From the NCBI GenBank assembly GCA_910589115.1, contig CAJUSB010000042.1, positions 1 through 25,766 of the forward strand: a DNA stretch of 25,766 nt. The letters run 5' to 3'. The stretch's first letter is position 1; each line of letters starts with the position of its first letter. This document shows positions 13,565-20,464 of the stretch, one piece after another. The DNA comes from an uncultured Clostridia bacterium (lineage in GTDB: Bacteria > Bacillota > Clostridia > Oscillospirales > Butyricicoccaceae). The notes under the pieces were generated by a model that was not told where the DNA came from, ran no database searches, and saw only the letters and a program-made list of their open reading frames with translations. The position numbers and the translations under genes are program-made.

Positions 13565-16117
13565 ATGACGCAGAATTTTAATGTGACCGGTATGAGCTGT
13601 GCAGCCTGTTCGGCGCACGTAGAAAAAGCAGTCGGTGCGCTGCCCGGCGTTCGCTTGGTGCAGGTGAACCTGCTCGCCGGAACCATGAAGGTGGAATATG
13701 ATGAATCAGCACTGGATGACAGCAGCATCATAAAAGCAGTTGTTGATGGCGGCTACGGTGCGTCTGTGCGCAGTAAGGAAGGTGCAAAGGCTTCTGCGGC
13801 TGCGCCGCAGGCAGACCCGAATGCCGACCTGAAAGAAATGCAGCAACGCATCTTAATTTCCTTTGTGTTCCTTGCGCTGCTGATGTACGTTTCAATGGGG
13901 CATATGGTCGGCGCACCGCTGCCCGGCGTGCTGGCCGGTGCGGAAAATATGATGAGCTTTGCTCTCACACAGTTCCTGCTGACGCTGCCGATCTGCATTG
14001 TAAACAAAAAATATTATATAAATGGCTTCAAAACACTGTGGCATCGTGCGCCGACAATGGATGCCCTGATTGCAGTCGGCTCCGGTGCAGCAATGCTGTA
14101 TGGCGTATTTGCCCTGTACCAGATCGGCTACGGCCTGGGCCACGGCGATATGGCGCGTGTCCATGAGTACGGCCACGACCTCTATTTTGAATCGGCAGGT
14201 ATGATCCTTGCCCTTGTGACACTAGGAAAATATTTTGAGACCCGCGCCAAAAAACGTACCGGTGAAGCAATCGCCAAGCTGATGGACCTGCGTCCGCAGA
14301 CAGCACAGGTGATACGGGACGGCGTGGAAACGACTGTCCCGATTGATGAAGTCCTGGTTGGCGACCTGATCGCCGTGCGTCCGGGACAGAGCGTGCCAGT
14401 TGACGGTGTGATTACCGAAGGACGGACTGCACTGGATGAATCTGCACTGACCGGCGAAAGCATCCCGGTCGAAAAAGGTGAGGGCGATGCAATCATTGCA
14501 GCTACCATCAATAAGACCGGATCGGTTATTTTTCGTGCCTCGCGAGTTGGCGATGATACAACATTGTCGCAGATTATTCGGCTGGTGGAGGAAGCCAGCG
14601 CGTCTAAAGCACCAATCGCTGCGTTGGCAGATAAAGTAGCAGGTGTGTTCGTTCCCGTTGTGCTGGGGATTGCCTTTGTAACAGCGGCCGTCTGGCTGGC
14701 CGTGGGCGCTTCGTTTACCTTTGTACTGTCGTGTGCGATTGCCGTTCTGGTCATTTCATGTCCCTGTGCACTGGGCCTTGCGACACCGGTTGCAATCATG
14801 GTCGGTACAGGCGTAGGTGCGGAGAACGGTGTGCTGTTCCAGTCAGCAGAGGCGTTGGAGCGTTTGCAGGCGGTAAATGCCGTCGTGCTGGATAAAACAG
14901 GTACTGTGACTGAGGGTCATCCGCGCGTGACCGATGTTGTACCCGATGGTGTCGCCGAGCGGGAACTGCTGACAGTTGCATTATCGCTTGAGCAGCCCTC
15001 TGAGCATCCGCTGGCAGAGGCCGTTGTTACGTATGCACGTGCACAGGGCGTTCCACCCGCCGAAACCAAGGATTTTTCCGCAGAGGTTGGCAAAGGCATT
15101 GCGGCAAAGGTCAACGGCAAGCCCTGTACAGCGGGCAATGCACGCCTGATGCGTGAGCAGGGCATCGACCTTTCCGGATTGGAGGCACAGGGCGCAGCAT
15201 TTGCCGCAGCAGGCAAAACCCCGCTGTACTTTGCATGTGAAGGGCAGGCAATCGGCTTGCTGGCAATCGCCGACGTTGTTAAAGAAACCAGTGCACAGGC
15301 AGTGCAGGCGCTTCGCAATCTGCACATTGATGTAACGCTGCTGACCGGTGACAATCAGGTGACAGCAGAGGCAATCCGCAAAGAGCTGGATATCCCGCGT
15401 GTGGTCGCCGAAGTGCTGCCGCAGGATAAAGAACGTGAGATCCGCGCCCTTCAGGAGCAGGGCCGGGTGGTCGCAATGGTAGGCGACGGGATCAACGACG
15501 CCCCCGCATTGGCCCGCGCTGATGTTGGCATTGCTATCGGTGCAGGCACCGATGTGGCGATTGAATCGGCAGATGTTGTGCTGATGAAATCAGACCTGAT
15601 GGATGCGGTGAATGCGGTCCGCCTGTCACACGCTGTTATCCGCAACATCCGGCAAAACCTGTTCTGGGCGTTCTTTTATAACTGTATCGGAATCCCGCTC
15701 GCAGCGGGCGTATTCTGGACGGCGTTCGGCCTGAAGCTGAGCCCGATGTTCGGCGCGGCGGCTATGAGCCTGTCATCGGTATGCGTGGTCAGCAATGCCC
15801 TGCGGCTGAAATTATTCCGGCCGCTGCACTCCCAACGTTCTGCGGCGCAGCCCGCTGAAACAATAGAAACAGTGAACGAAACAAAAAAACGAAAGGAAGA
15901 AACAAGCATGAAAAAAACGATTTCGATTGAAGGCATGATGTGTCCGCACTGCTCGGGACGCGTTACAGAGGCGCTGAATGCGCTGGAAGGTGTTTCCGCT
16001 GAGGTCAGCCATGAGACCGGCAAGGCGGTCTGCACACTGACAGGTGCGGTTTCAGATGATGCGCTGCGCGCAGCCGTAACGGGTGCAGGCTATCAGGTGC
16101 TGGGGATCGAGTCATGA
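13565..16117 (+). CDS. copA: Copper-exporting P1B-type ATPase with a C-terminal CopZ-like domain
   Basis: 850 aa. N-terminal metal-binding (HMA) domain with GMSCAAC (C12, C15), then an eight-helix P1B ATPase: TGES 296-299 (actuator), CPC 399-401 (transmembrane copper site), DKTGT from D443 (phosphorylation), SEHP (nucleotide domain) and GDGIND 640-645. It exports Cu(I) across the cytoplasmic membrane using ATP. Unusually, after the last membrane helices a charged linker (about residues 760-781) leads in frame into a second complete HMA domain (782-850; GMMCPHC, C793 and C796) of the size of the CopZ chaperone. The linker codons contain AAAGGAAG followed by ATG at 15908, so a free 69-aa CopZ could be made from an internal start. 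First gene of the operon, overlapping csoR by four bases (ATGA). Confidence 0.96.
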   Translation: MTQNFNVTGMSCAACSAHVEKAVGALPGVRLVQVNLLAGTMKVEYDESALDDSSIIKAVVDGGYGASVRSKEGAKASAAAPQADPNADLKEMQQRILISFVFLALLMYVSMGHMVGAPLPGVLAGAENMMSFALTQFLLTLPICIVNKKYYINGFKTLWHRAPTMDALIAVGSGAAMLYGVFALYQIGYGLGHGDMARVHEYGHDLYFESAGMILALVTLGKYFETRAKKRTGEAIAKLMDLRPQTAQVIRDGVETTVPIDEVLVGDLIAVRPGQSVPVDGVITEGRTALDESALTGESIPVEKGEGDAIIAATINKTGSVIFRASRVGDDTTLSQIIRLVEEASASKAPIAALADKVAGVFVPVVLGIAFVTAAVWLAVGASFTFVLSCAIAVLVISCPCALGLATPVAIMVGTGVGAENGVLFQSAEALERLQAVNAVVLDKTGTVTEGHPRVTDVVPDGVAERELLTVALSLEQPSEHPLAEAVVTYARAQGVPPAETKDFSAEVGKGIAAKVNGKPCTAGNARLMREQGIDLSGLEAQGAAFAAAGKTPLYFACEGQAIGLLAIADVVKETSAQAVQALRNLHIDVTLLTGDNQVTAEAIRKELDIPRVVAEVLPQDKEREIRALQEQGRVVAMVGDGINDAPALARADVGIAIGAGTDVAIESADVVLMKSDLMDAVNAVRLSHAVIRNIRQNLFWAFFYNCIGIPLAAGVFWTAFGLKLSPMFGAAAMSLSSVCVVSNALRLKLFRPLHSQRSAAQPAETIETVNETKKRKEETSMKKTISIEGMMCPHCSGRVTEALNALEGVSAEVSHETGKAVCTLTGAVSDDALRAAVTGAGYQVLGIES
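15908..16117 (+). CDS. Possible internally initiated copper chaperone (CopZ-like)
   Basis: In frame with copA. ATG at 15908 lies about 10 bases after AAAGGAAG. The 69-aa product would be a complete HMA domain starting MKKTISIEGMMCPHC, with the beta-alpha-beta-beta-alpha-beta layout and Cys pair (residues 12 and 15 of the short product). Full independent length and a usable ribosome-binding site suggest either dual production (fused and free) or a copA-copZ pair that lost the stop codon between them. Use of this start is not proven. Confidence 0.45.
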   Translation: MKKTISIEGMMCPHCSGRVTEALNALEGVSAEVSHETGKAVCTLTGAVSDDALRAAVTGAGYQVLGIES

Positions 16118-16386
16118 GGGCGGATGTAAAGCGCGTTTCCCGTCTGGTGAAAATGGCACGCGGGCAGACGGATGCCGCACTGGATATGATTGACAGCGAC
16201 CGCTACTGCATGGATATTGTGAACCAGCTGGCAGCGGCGGAATCCCTGCTGCATAAGGCGCGGCAGGAGGTGCTGCGTGCCCATTTGGAGTGCTGCGTAC
16301 GCGAGACCATCGAATGCGGGGACGAAAGCGAACGGATTCGCAAACTGGATGAAATCATTTCCCTGCTGGATAAGACCGACAAATAA
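16114..16386 (+). CDS. csoR: Copper-sensing repressor CsoR
   Basis: 90-aa all-helical protein of the CsoR/RcnR (DUF156) family. The Cu(I)-binding triad is C32, H57 and C61, with exactly the 25- and 4-residue spacing of Mycobacterium tuberculosis CsoR (C36/H61/C65). An extra Cys sits at position 60. In this family the apo-protein binds DNA and releases it when copper is bound, which would derepress copA. Translationally coupled to copA (ATGA overlap). The candidate operator is at 13531-13550. Confidence 0.95.
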   Translation: MRADVKRVSRLVKMARGQTDAALDMIDSDRYCMDIVNQLAAAESLLHKARQEVLRAHLECCVRETIECGDESERIRKLDEIISLLDKTDK

Positions 16387-16430
16387 ATATCTCGGGGACA
16401 GCACTTTGCAACCGGTCAAAGCCTGTTCGC

Positions 16431-16472
16431 CCGCAAAAAAAGCAAGTATTTTTCGTACTTGCTTTTTTGCGG
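16431..16472. terminator. Bidirectional terminator between csoR and the minus-strand gene at 16484
   Basis: CCGC, seven A, GCAAGTA (to 16448), loop, TACTTGC (16456-16462), six T, GCGG. The A/T runs on both arms make it work on both strands; it separates convergent genes. Confidence 0.9.
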
Positions 16473-16483
16473 TATGCGGGTTG

Positions 16484-16909
16484 TTACAGGAACGGTTTCA
16501 TCTGTTCCACGTTGGCCTGCTCGGTCGCAATGAGCTTTTTGGCCAGCGCCTGAACCTGCCGGTCATTGCCGGTATAATCGTTCAGGTGTTTCGTGCCTTT
16601 GGTAATGCCCATGGTGTTGCCCTGAATGACCATTTCTGCAATTTTAGAGGACGAATTGTCAGACATCATTTTGACGGCGGTCATAACACCCGAGGACACC
16701 TTGGAAAAGGTGCCGGGGCCGGGGGAGGATTCCCCGCGCTCTTCAAGCATCCGGTTTGCACAGCCTGCAATATATCGATATTCCCGTATCTGGCTCGAAA
16801 TTGCGTTGTAGAGTGCGTTTTCCCGCACCATCGGTTCGATATCCCGCAGGCTTTCTACACCCATTTGTGCGGTCTTATGGATAAACTGTAATAATTCGGT
16901 ATCCTGCAT
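16484..16909 (-). CDS. Helical protein, ferritin-like-looking, function unknown
   Basis: 141 aa, predicted almost entirely helical with no signal peptide or membrane segment. It begins MQDTELLQFIHKTAQMG; the C-terminal half has KIAEMVIQGNTMGITKGTKHLND followed by a Gln/Glu-rich helix ending KPFL. The pattern recalls small four-helix-bundle proteins common in Clostridia, but I see no clear di-iron ligand set. ATG at 16909 is preceded by GAGGTGA. It starts 45 bases after the end of the ABC permease gene with no terminator or good promoter between them, so it is probably the last gene of the ABC operon, ended by the bidirectional terminator. A link to antimicrobial resistance is context only. 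Confidence 0.78.
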   Translation of the reverse strand: MQDTELLQFIHKTAQMGVESLRDIEPMVRENALYNAISSQIREYRYIAGCANRMLEERGESSPGPGTFSKVSSGVMTAVKMMSDNSSSKIAEMVIQGNTMGITKGTKHLNDYTGNDRQVQALAKKLIATEQANVEQMKPFL

Positions 16910-16954
16910 ATTGATTATCACCTCACAGAACAGCATATCCAGACAGAGACGGTT

Positions 16955-17686
16955 TTAACCCGTTTTTACATCATGTTTTTTCAGGTAAAATACAGCAAGT
17001 CCAGAAAACAGCAGGATAAACACGGCGCAGCAGGCGAAAAACAGCGGAAGTACAAATTCTTCGTCGGAGCCGTTTGCACTCATCCCCATGCTGAGCAACG
17101 AATATGGGAAGAAATAGCCGAAGCCCTTTGCAGCGATACCCAGTCCCAGCACACCGCCAGCCATTGCAATGCCGACCGGCACCGCAAATGAACGGATCAC
17201 CAGCGACATCAGCAGCTGGAATGCGCTGACTGCGGCGCCGCCGCATACGCCGCAGAGCAGCCACATTGCAGCCTCCGGCGGGAAGGTGCGCAGCGGAATG
17301 CCGCAGAATAGTCCGCCGATGGCAAACAGTATGATTCCCCATGCCTGTGCAAGCAGGGTCATCAGGGCGGCGAGGATGAGCTTTCCAAGGAAAACCTGTG
17401 TCACCGATACCGGCGCGGAAAGCACCTGATTCCAGTTGTGGTCGAAGTGTTCCAGCCGCCAGAGGTAGGAGCAGTAAACCCCGGTCAGCGCCGGATAAAA
17501 GAAATAGCTGGAAAAGAGGGAGTGCTGCGTCCAGAGATGTGTCCAATCCAGCTGCAACAGGCCGAGATTGTTCAACAGGTTGACCGATCCAAAAAATGCC
17601 GGGAACATCGGCAGGATGAGAAACGCCAGCCAAACCGGGCTGCGCCGCAGTTTCAGACGTTCGGCGCGCATGATGCGGATAAACAT
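16955..17686 (-). CDS. ABC-2-type permease, lantibiotic-immunity (LanG/MutG/CprC) type
   Basis: 243-aa membrane protein with about six membrane helices and the typical permease N-terminus MFIRIMRAERLKLRRSPVW. Conserved-looking segments include YLWRLEHFDHNWNQVLSAPVS and the loop after helix 2. It forms the membrane part of an ABC transporter with the permease at 17692 and the ATPase at 18450. ATG at 17686 lies 5 bases after the upstream gene's stop codon; AGGAG is about 11 bases upstream, within that gene's end. The family removes antimicrobial peptides from the membrane. Confidence 0.88.
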   Translation of the reverse strand: MFIRIMRAERLKLRRSPVWLAFLILPMFPAFFGSVNLLNNLGLLQLDWTHLWTQHSLFSSYFFYPALTGVYCSYLWRLEHFDHNWNQVLSAPVSVTQVFLGKLILAALMTLLAQAWGIILFAIGGLFCGIPLRTFPPEAAMWLLCGVCGGAAVSAFQLLMSLVIRSFAVPVGIAMAGGVLGLGIAAKGFGYFFPYSLLSMGMSANGSDEEFVLPLFFACCAVFILLFSGLAVFYLKKHDVKTG

Positions 17687-17691
17687 ATCTG

Positions 17692-18453
17692 TTACAGCTC
17701 CTTTCGTTTCAGCAGGATGTGTCCGAGGACATAGGTCGCGGTGACCCATGCCAACAGAACAGCATAGTTGTCCCAGGGGGTGTGGGTACGGATAAACGTG
17801 AAGACTCGTGTATCAGGGTTCCAATCTGACATATAGATGAAAGACAGCGCACCGAAAAATCCATAGGGGCCGAAGAGCAGCCGCGCCAGATTAGACGGCA
17901 GGAACATCAGCAGCAGGGCAGCAAAGGAGCCTGCAAGCCCGATGCACAGGGGGATGACCTGATTTTTAATTGTTATGGAAAGGACAAGCTGTAGTGCGAA
18001 AACAGCAAAGCAGCTGGAAAAGGTAAAGAACGCATATTCAAAATAATCCGTAAGGGCAGGCTGACCATAGAAGTGGTAAAAGAAGCCCATCCCGAGCAGC
18101 ATGAAAACTTGAATAACGGCAATCGGCAGCAGATACGCTGCACCGAGCAGCAGTTTAGCGTGAAGCAGCTGCGTTTTCGGCTGAATGGTTTCGAGCAGTT
18201 TGAGCGTGTTGCCTTTGTGTTCCACATCGGCAATGCGGGAGGCAAGCACGGAGCCGATCACAGGGAACAATATCCCATTCAGCAGTGGCATATTATAAAG
18301 GAGATAGCTCCAGCCTTTTTCGCGCTCCTGCTGGCTGGGGTTATGGAAGCTCCAAAATATCCAGAGCAGTTCTACGCCGAGCAGGGCCGCACAGACCAGC
18401 CACAGACAGCGGCGGCGGGATTTCCAGCATTCCATACGGACAGCCGTTATCAT
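17692..18453 (-). CDS. ABC-2-type permease, lantibiotic-immunity (LanE/MutE/CprB) type
   Basis: 253-aa membrane protein with about six membrane helices. N-terminus MITAVRMECWKSRRR (cytoplasmic, basic), first helix about residues 15-35, and the family-typical DVEHKGNTLKLLETIQPKTQLLHAKL cytoplasmic coupling region (about residues 75-100, key residues EHKGNT). The ATG at 18453 overlaps the ATPase stop by four bases (ATGA), so translation is coupled. Pairs with the permease at 16955-17686. Confidence 0.88.
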   Translation of the reverse strand: MITAVRMECWKSRRRCLWLVCAALLGVELLWIFWSFHNPSQQEREKGWSYLLYNMPLLNGILFPVIGSVLASRIADVEHKGNTLKLLETIQPKTQLLHAKLLLGAAYLLPIAVIQVFMLLGMGFFYHFYGQPALTDYFEYAFFTFSSCFAVFALQLVLSITIKNQVIPLCIGLAGSFAALLLMFLPSNLARLLFGPYGFFGALSFIYMSDWNPDTRVFTFIRTHTPWDNYAVLLAWVTATYVLGHILLKRKEL

Positions 18454-19364
18454 AAGCTCACCGCCCCTTCCGTCAGGTCGAGGAAAATTTCCTCAAGGCT
18501 TTTTTGGCGTTCTTCAATGCGGAGGACAGGGATATTCTTTTGGCAAAGCAGTGCGTTACACTGCGCGACCAGGGCGTCGTCCAGCGGCGGAAGGGAAAGA
18601 TATGTTTCATTCAGGTCACAGCTGATTCCATTCTGTCGGAGGAATTCGGCGGCGAGCGGGTTGTTTCCGGTGCGTATGGCGATATGGTGCTCGCTGCGCT
18701 CGTGCAGGCAGGGGAGCGCATCTTGAAAAACAAGGTTCCCGTTTGAGATGATACCGACATCGGTTGCCATTTGGTCGATTTCGCTGAGCAGATGGCTGGA
18801 AACGACGACTGTCATGCCGTACCGTTCCGGGAGGGAGCGGATCAGTTCGCGCATTTCCTGAATACCGGCGGGGTCAAGGCCATTGGTTGGCTCGTCAAGG
18901 ATGAGGAGCTTGGGATATCCCAGCATGGCGGCGGCTAAGCCGAGGCGCTGTTTCATGCCAAGCGAATAGTGGGCGACCTTTTTATCCTTTGCGCCGCCGA
19001 GCCGGACGAGTGCAAGGACTTCGCCGACCTCACGTGCCGGACGGTTCCGAAGGGTCTGCACAATGCGCAGATTTTCCTCACCGGTCAGGTGGCCGTAGTA
19101 GGAGGGGGCTTCAATCAGCGACCCGACATTTTTCAGCAGTTGGATACGGTTGCTTTCGGCAGCGGGCTTACCAAAAATGGAGATCTCCCCACGTGTCGGG
19201 TGCGTGAGCCCTAAAATCATTTTGAGGGTGGTAGATTTCCCCGCACCGTTCGGGCCGAGAAAGCCGTATACTGCACCCTCCGGTATACGCAGATTCAGGG
19301 AATTGACGCGCATTGTTTTGCCATACTGTTTACACAGGTCTGTAGTTTCTATAAGTGTTAGCAT
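18450..19364 (-). CDS. ABC transporter ATPase, lantibiotic-immunity (LanF/CprA/BcrA) type
   Basis: 304 aa. Walker A GPNGAGKST (about residues 38-46), signature YSLGMKQRL, Walker B LLILDEPTNGLDP, H-loop SSHLLSE, then a C-terminal extension of about 80 residues. At the Q-loop position the sequence reads GSLIEAPSYYGHLTGEENL: Glu instead of Gln. This E-loop is a recognised mark of LanF-type immunity ATPases. ATG at 19364 has AAAGGAG about nine bases upstream. First gene of an operon with two permeases and a helical protein; divergent two-component genes start at 19748. Likely role: resistance to, or export of, lantibiotic-like peptides. No lanthipeptide biosynthesis genes are present, so self-immunity is not indicated. 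Confidence 0.93.
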   Translation of the reverse strand: MLTLIETTDLCKQYGKTMRVNSLNLRIPEGAVYGFLGPNGAGKSTTLKMILGLTHPTRGEISIFGKPAAESNRIQLLKNVGSLIEAPSYYGHLTGEENLRIVQTLRNRPAREVGEVLALVRLGGAKDKKVAHYSLGMKQRLGLAAAMLGYPKLLILDEPTNGLDPAGIQEMRELIRSLPERYGMTVVVSSHLLSEIDQMATDVGIISNGNLVFQDALPCLHERSEHHIAIRTGNNPLAAEFLRQNGISCDLNETYLSLPPLDDALVAQCNALLCQKNIPVLRIEERQKSLEEIFLDLTEGAVSL

Positions 19365-19389
19365 CTTAATACACTCCTTTCTGTGAAGT

Positions 19390-19395
19390 ATTATA
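19390..19395 (-). promoter_or_regulatory. -10 element of the ABC operon, activator-dependent-looking promoter
   Basis: Perfect TATAAT on the minus strand (19395-19390), 25 bases before the ATPase start codon. Nothing resembling TTGACA lies 16-18 bases upstream, which fits a promoter that needs an activator bound at 19423-19441. Confidence 0.65.
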
Positions 19396-19422
19396 GCACC
19401 GGAACCTTACAACAGAATGACG

Positions 19423-19452
19423 TTTACCTTAAATTTACCTTACATTTGCAAA
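19423..19452. promoter_or_regulatory. Direct-repeat response-regulator binding site
   Basis: TTTACCTT at 19423-19430 and again at 19434-19441, 11 bases apart, followed at the same spacing by TTTGCAAA (19445-19452). Tandem half-sites one helical turn apart are the classic layout for OmpR/PhoB-family regulators. Relative to the ABC operon start they lie at about -40 to -60, where class II activators bind. The neighbouring response regulator is of this family and is the obvious candidate. Confidence 0.6.
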
Positions 19453-19489
19453 ACGGTCTGGCGCTCGGTGCGTCAGGCGGCGTATAATA

Positions 19490-19700
19490 TACTAGTGCGT
19501 GCTGGGGCTATCGTTTCGTTCGCCTGCGCGGCGGGCGGTCTTGCGCAGACGGCGCCAGAGGGACTTGTCCCTCTGGACTCCCGTTCATCGCCTGCGGGCG
19601 GGACGGGGGTTTGGATATGCTCGTTTATCTGTGCGGCTTCGTCCCGCCAAAAGGACAGCGGGACGAAGGGAGCGGCTGCGGCAAGGATTTTTGCATATGG
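19490..19700 (-). repeat. Dispersed MITE-like repeat, copy F, in the response-regulator leader
   Basis: Begins TACTAGTGCG after TA (19488-19489). Hairpin 1 is 19555-19564 with 19567-19576; hairpin 2 is CTTCGTCCCGCC (19637-19648), loop AAAAGGAC, AGCGGGACGAAG (19657-19668, one mismatch). The far end is degenerate (near GCATATGG, about 19700). It fills the region between the TATAAT-like sequence at 19483 and the ribosome-binding site of the response regulator. Confidence 0.82.
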
Positions 19701-19747
19701 GGAGCAATGGTTTATTCTGCCTGTGGGCGGACTGTGGAGGAATCAGG

Positions 19748-20464
19748 ATGATGGAACAATATGAATTGAAAATACTGGCCGTTGAAGATGAACCGCAGGT
19801 GCGGGATATGATTTGCGGGATTTTGCGGGAGGCTGGTTATCAGGCCGTGCTGGGGGCGGAAAGCTGCGCCGAGGCCCGGCGGTTATATCAGGAGGTGCGG
19901 CCGGACTGTGTATTATTGGATGTCATGCTGCCTGACGGGGACGGTTTCGGGCTGATGGGGGAGCTGCGCAGAGAGCGGGATGTACCAACGCTGTTCCTTT
20001 CCGCGCGTGATGCGGACGAGGACCGGCTGCGCGGGCTTGGGCTGGGGGCGGATGATTATATTGTAAAGCCTTTTCTTCCTGCCGAGTTGGTTTTGCGGGT
20101 TGGCGCGGTGCTGAAACGCAGCTATGCATCCGCATTGACAGCAGAGCGCGGGGAGATTCTCCGGCTGGGGGATACGGTGGTGGACTGGGACAGCGGCACG
20201 GTACGGAATGCGCGCGGCATCCAACATCTGACGGCAAAGGAACATGCGATTTTACGCAGGCTTGCCGACCAGCGCGGTAAAATCGTAACGATTGACGCAC
20301 TTTGCCGCGCCGGGTGGGGAGAGAATTTTTTCGGCTATGAGAATACGCTGATGGTACATCTCCGCCGCCTGCGGGCCAAAATAGAAGAAGACCCGTCCAA
20401 ACCGAAATGGCTGCTCACCCAGCGCGGGCTGGGCTACAAGCTGGCACGGGAGGACGGGACATGA
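19748..20464 (+). CDS. OmpR-family response regulator
   Basis: 238 aa. Receiver domain (about 7-120): acidic pair in VEDE, phospho-acceptor Asp in LLDVMLP, Ser of FLSAR and Lys of IVKPF. It is followed by an OmpR/PhoB winged helix (about 140-235; ENTLMVHLRRLRAKIE is the recognition region, and QRGLGYKL ends the wing). ATG at 19748 follows GGAGG at seven bases; a second ATG at 19751 is also possible. The longer open frame from 19499 is translated repeat sequence and not part of the protein. Overlaps the kinase gene by four bases. The probable target is the divergent ABC operon through the direct repeats at 19423-19441. The arrangement resembles CprR of the Clostridioides difficile Cpr system. 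Confidence 0.93.
   Translation: MMEQYELKILAVEDEPQVRDMICGILREAGYQAVLGAESCAEARRLYQEVRPDCVLLDVMLPDGDGFGLMGELRRERDVPTLFLSARDADEDRLRGLGLGADDYIVKPFLPAELVLRVGAVLKRSYASALTAERGEILRLGDTVVDWDSGTVRNARGIQHLTAKEHAILRRLADQRGKIVTIDALCRAGWGENFFGYENTLMVHLRRLRAKIEEDPSKPKWLLTQRGLGYKLAREDGT

Noticed and set aside
14182..14799. Long antisense frame opposite copA (205 aa), and others inside copA
   Set aside because: Low-complexity Ser/Thr/Pro composition, no ribosome-binding site, and the sense frame encodes a fully conserved P-type ATPase.
16955..19364. Lantibiotic biosynthesis cluster
   Set aside because: Only the immunity-type transporter and a two-component system are present; no precursor peptide, LanB/C/M or LanT-like gene was found around them.
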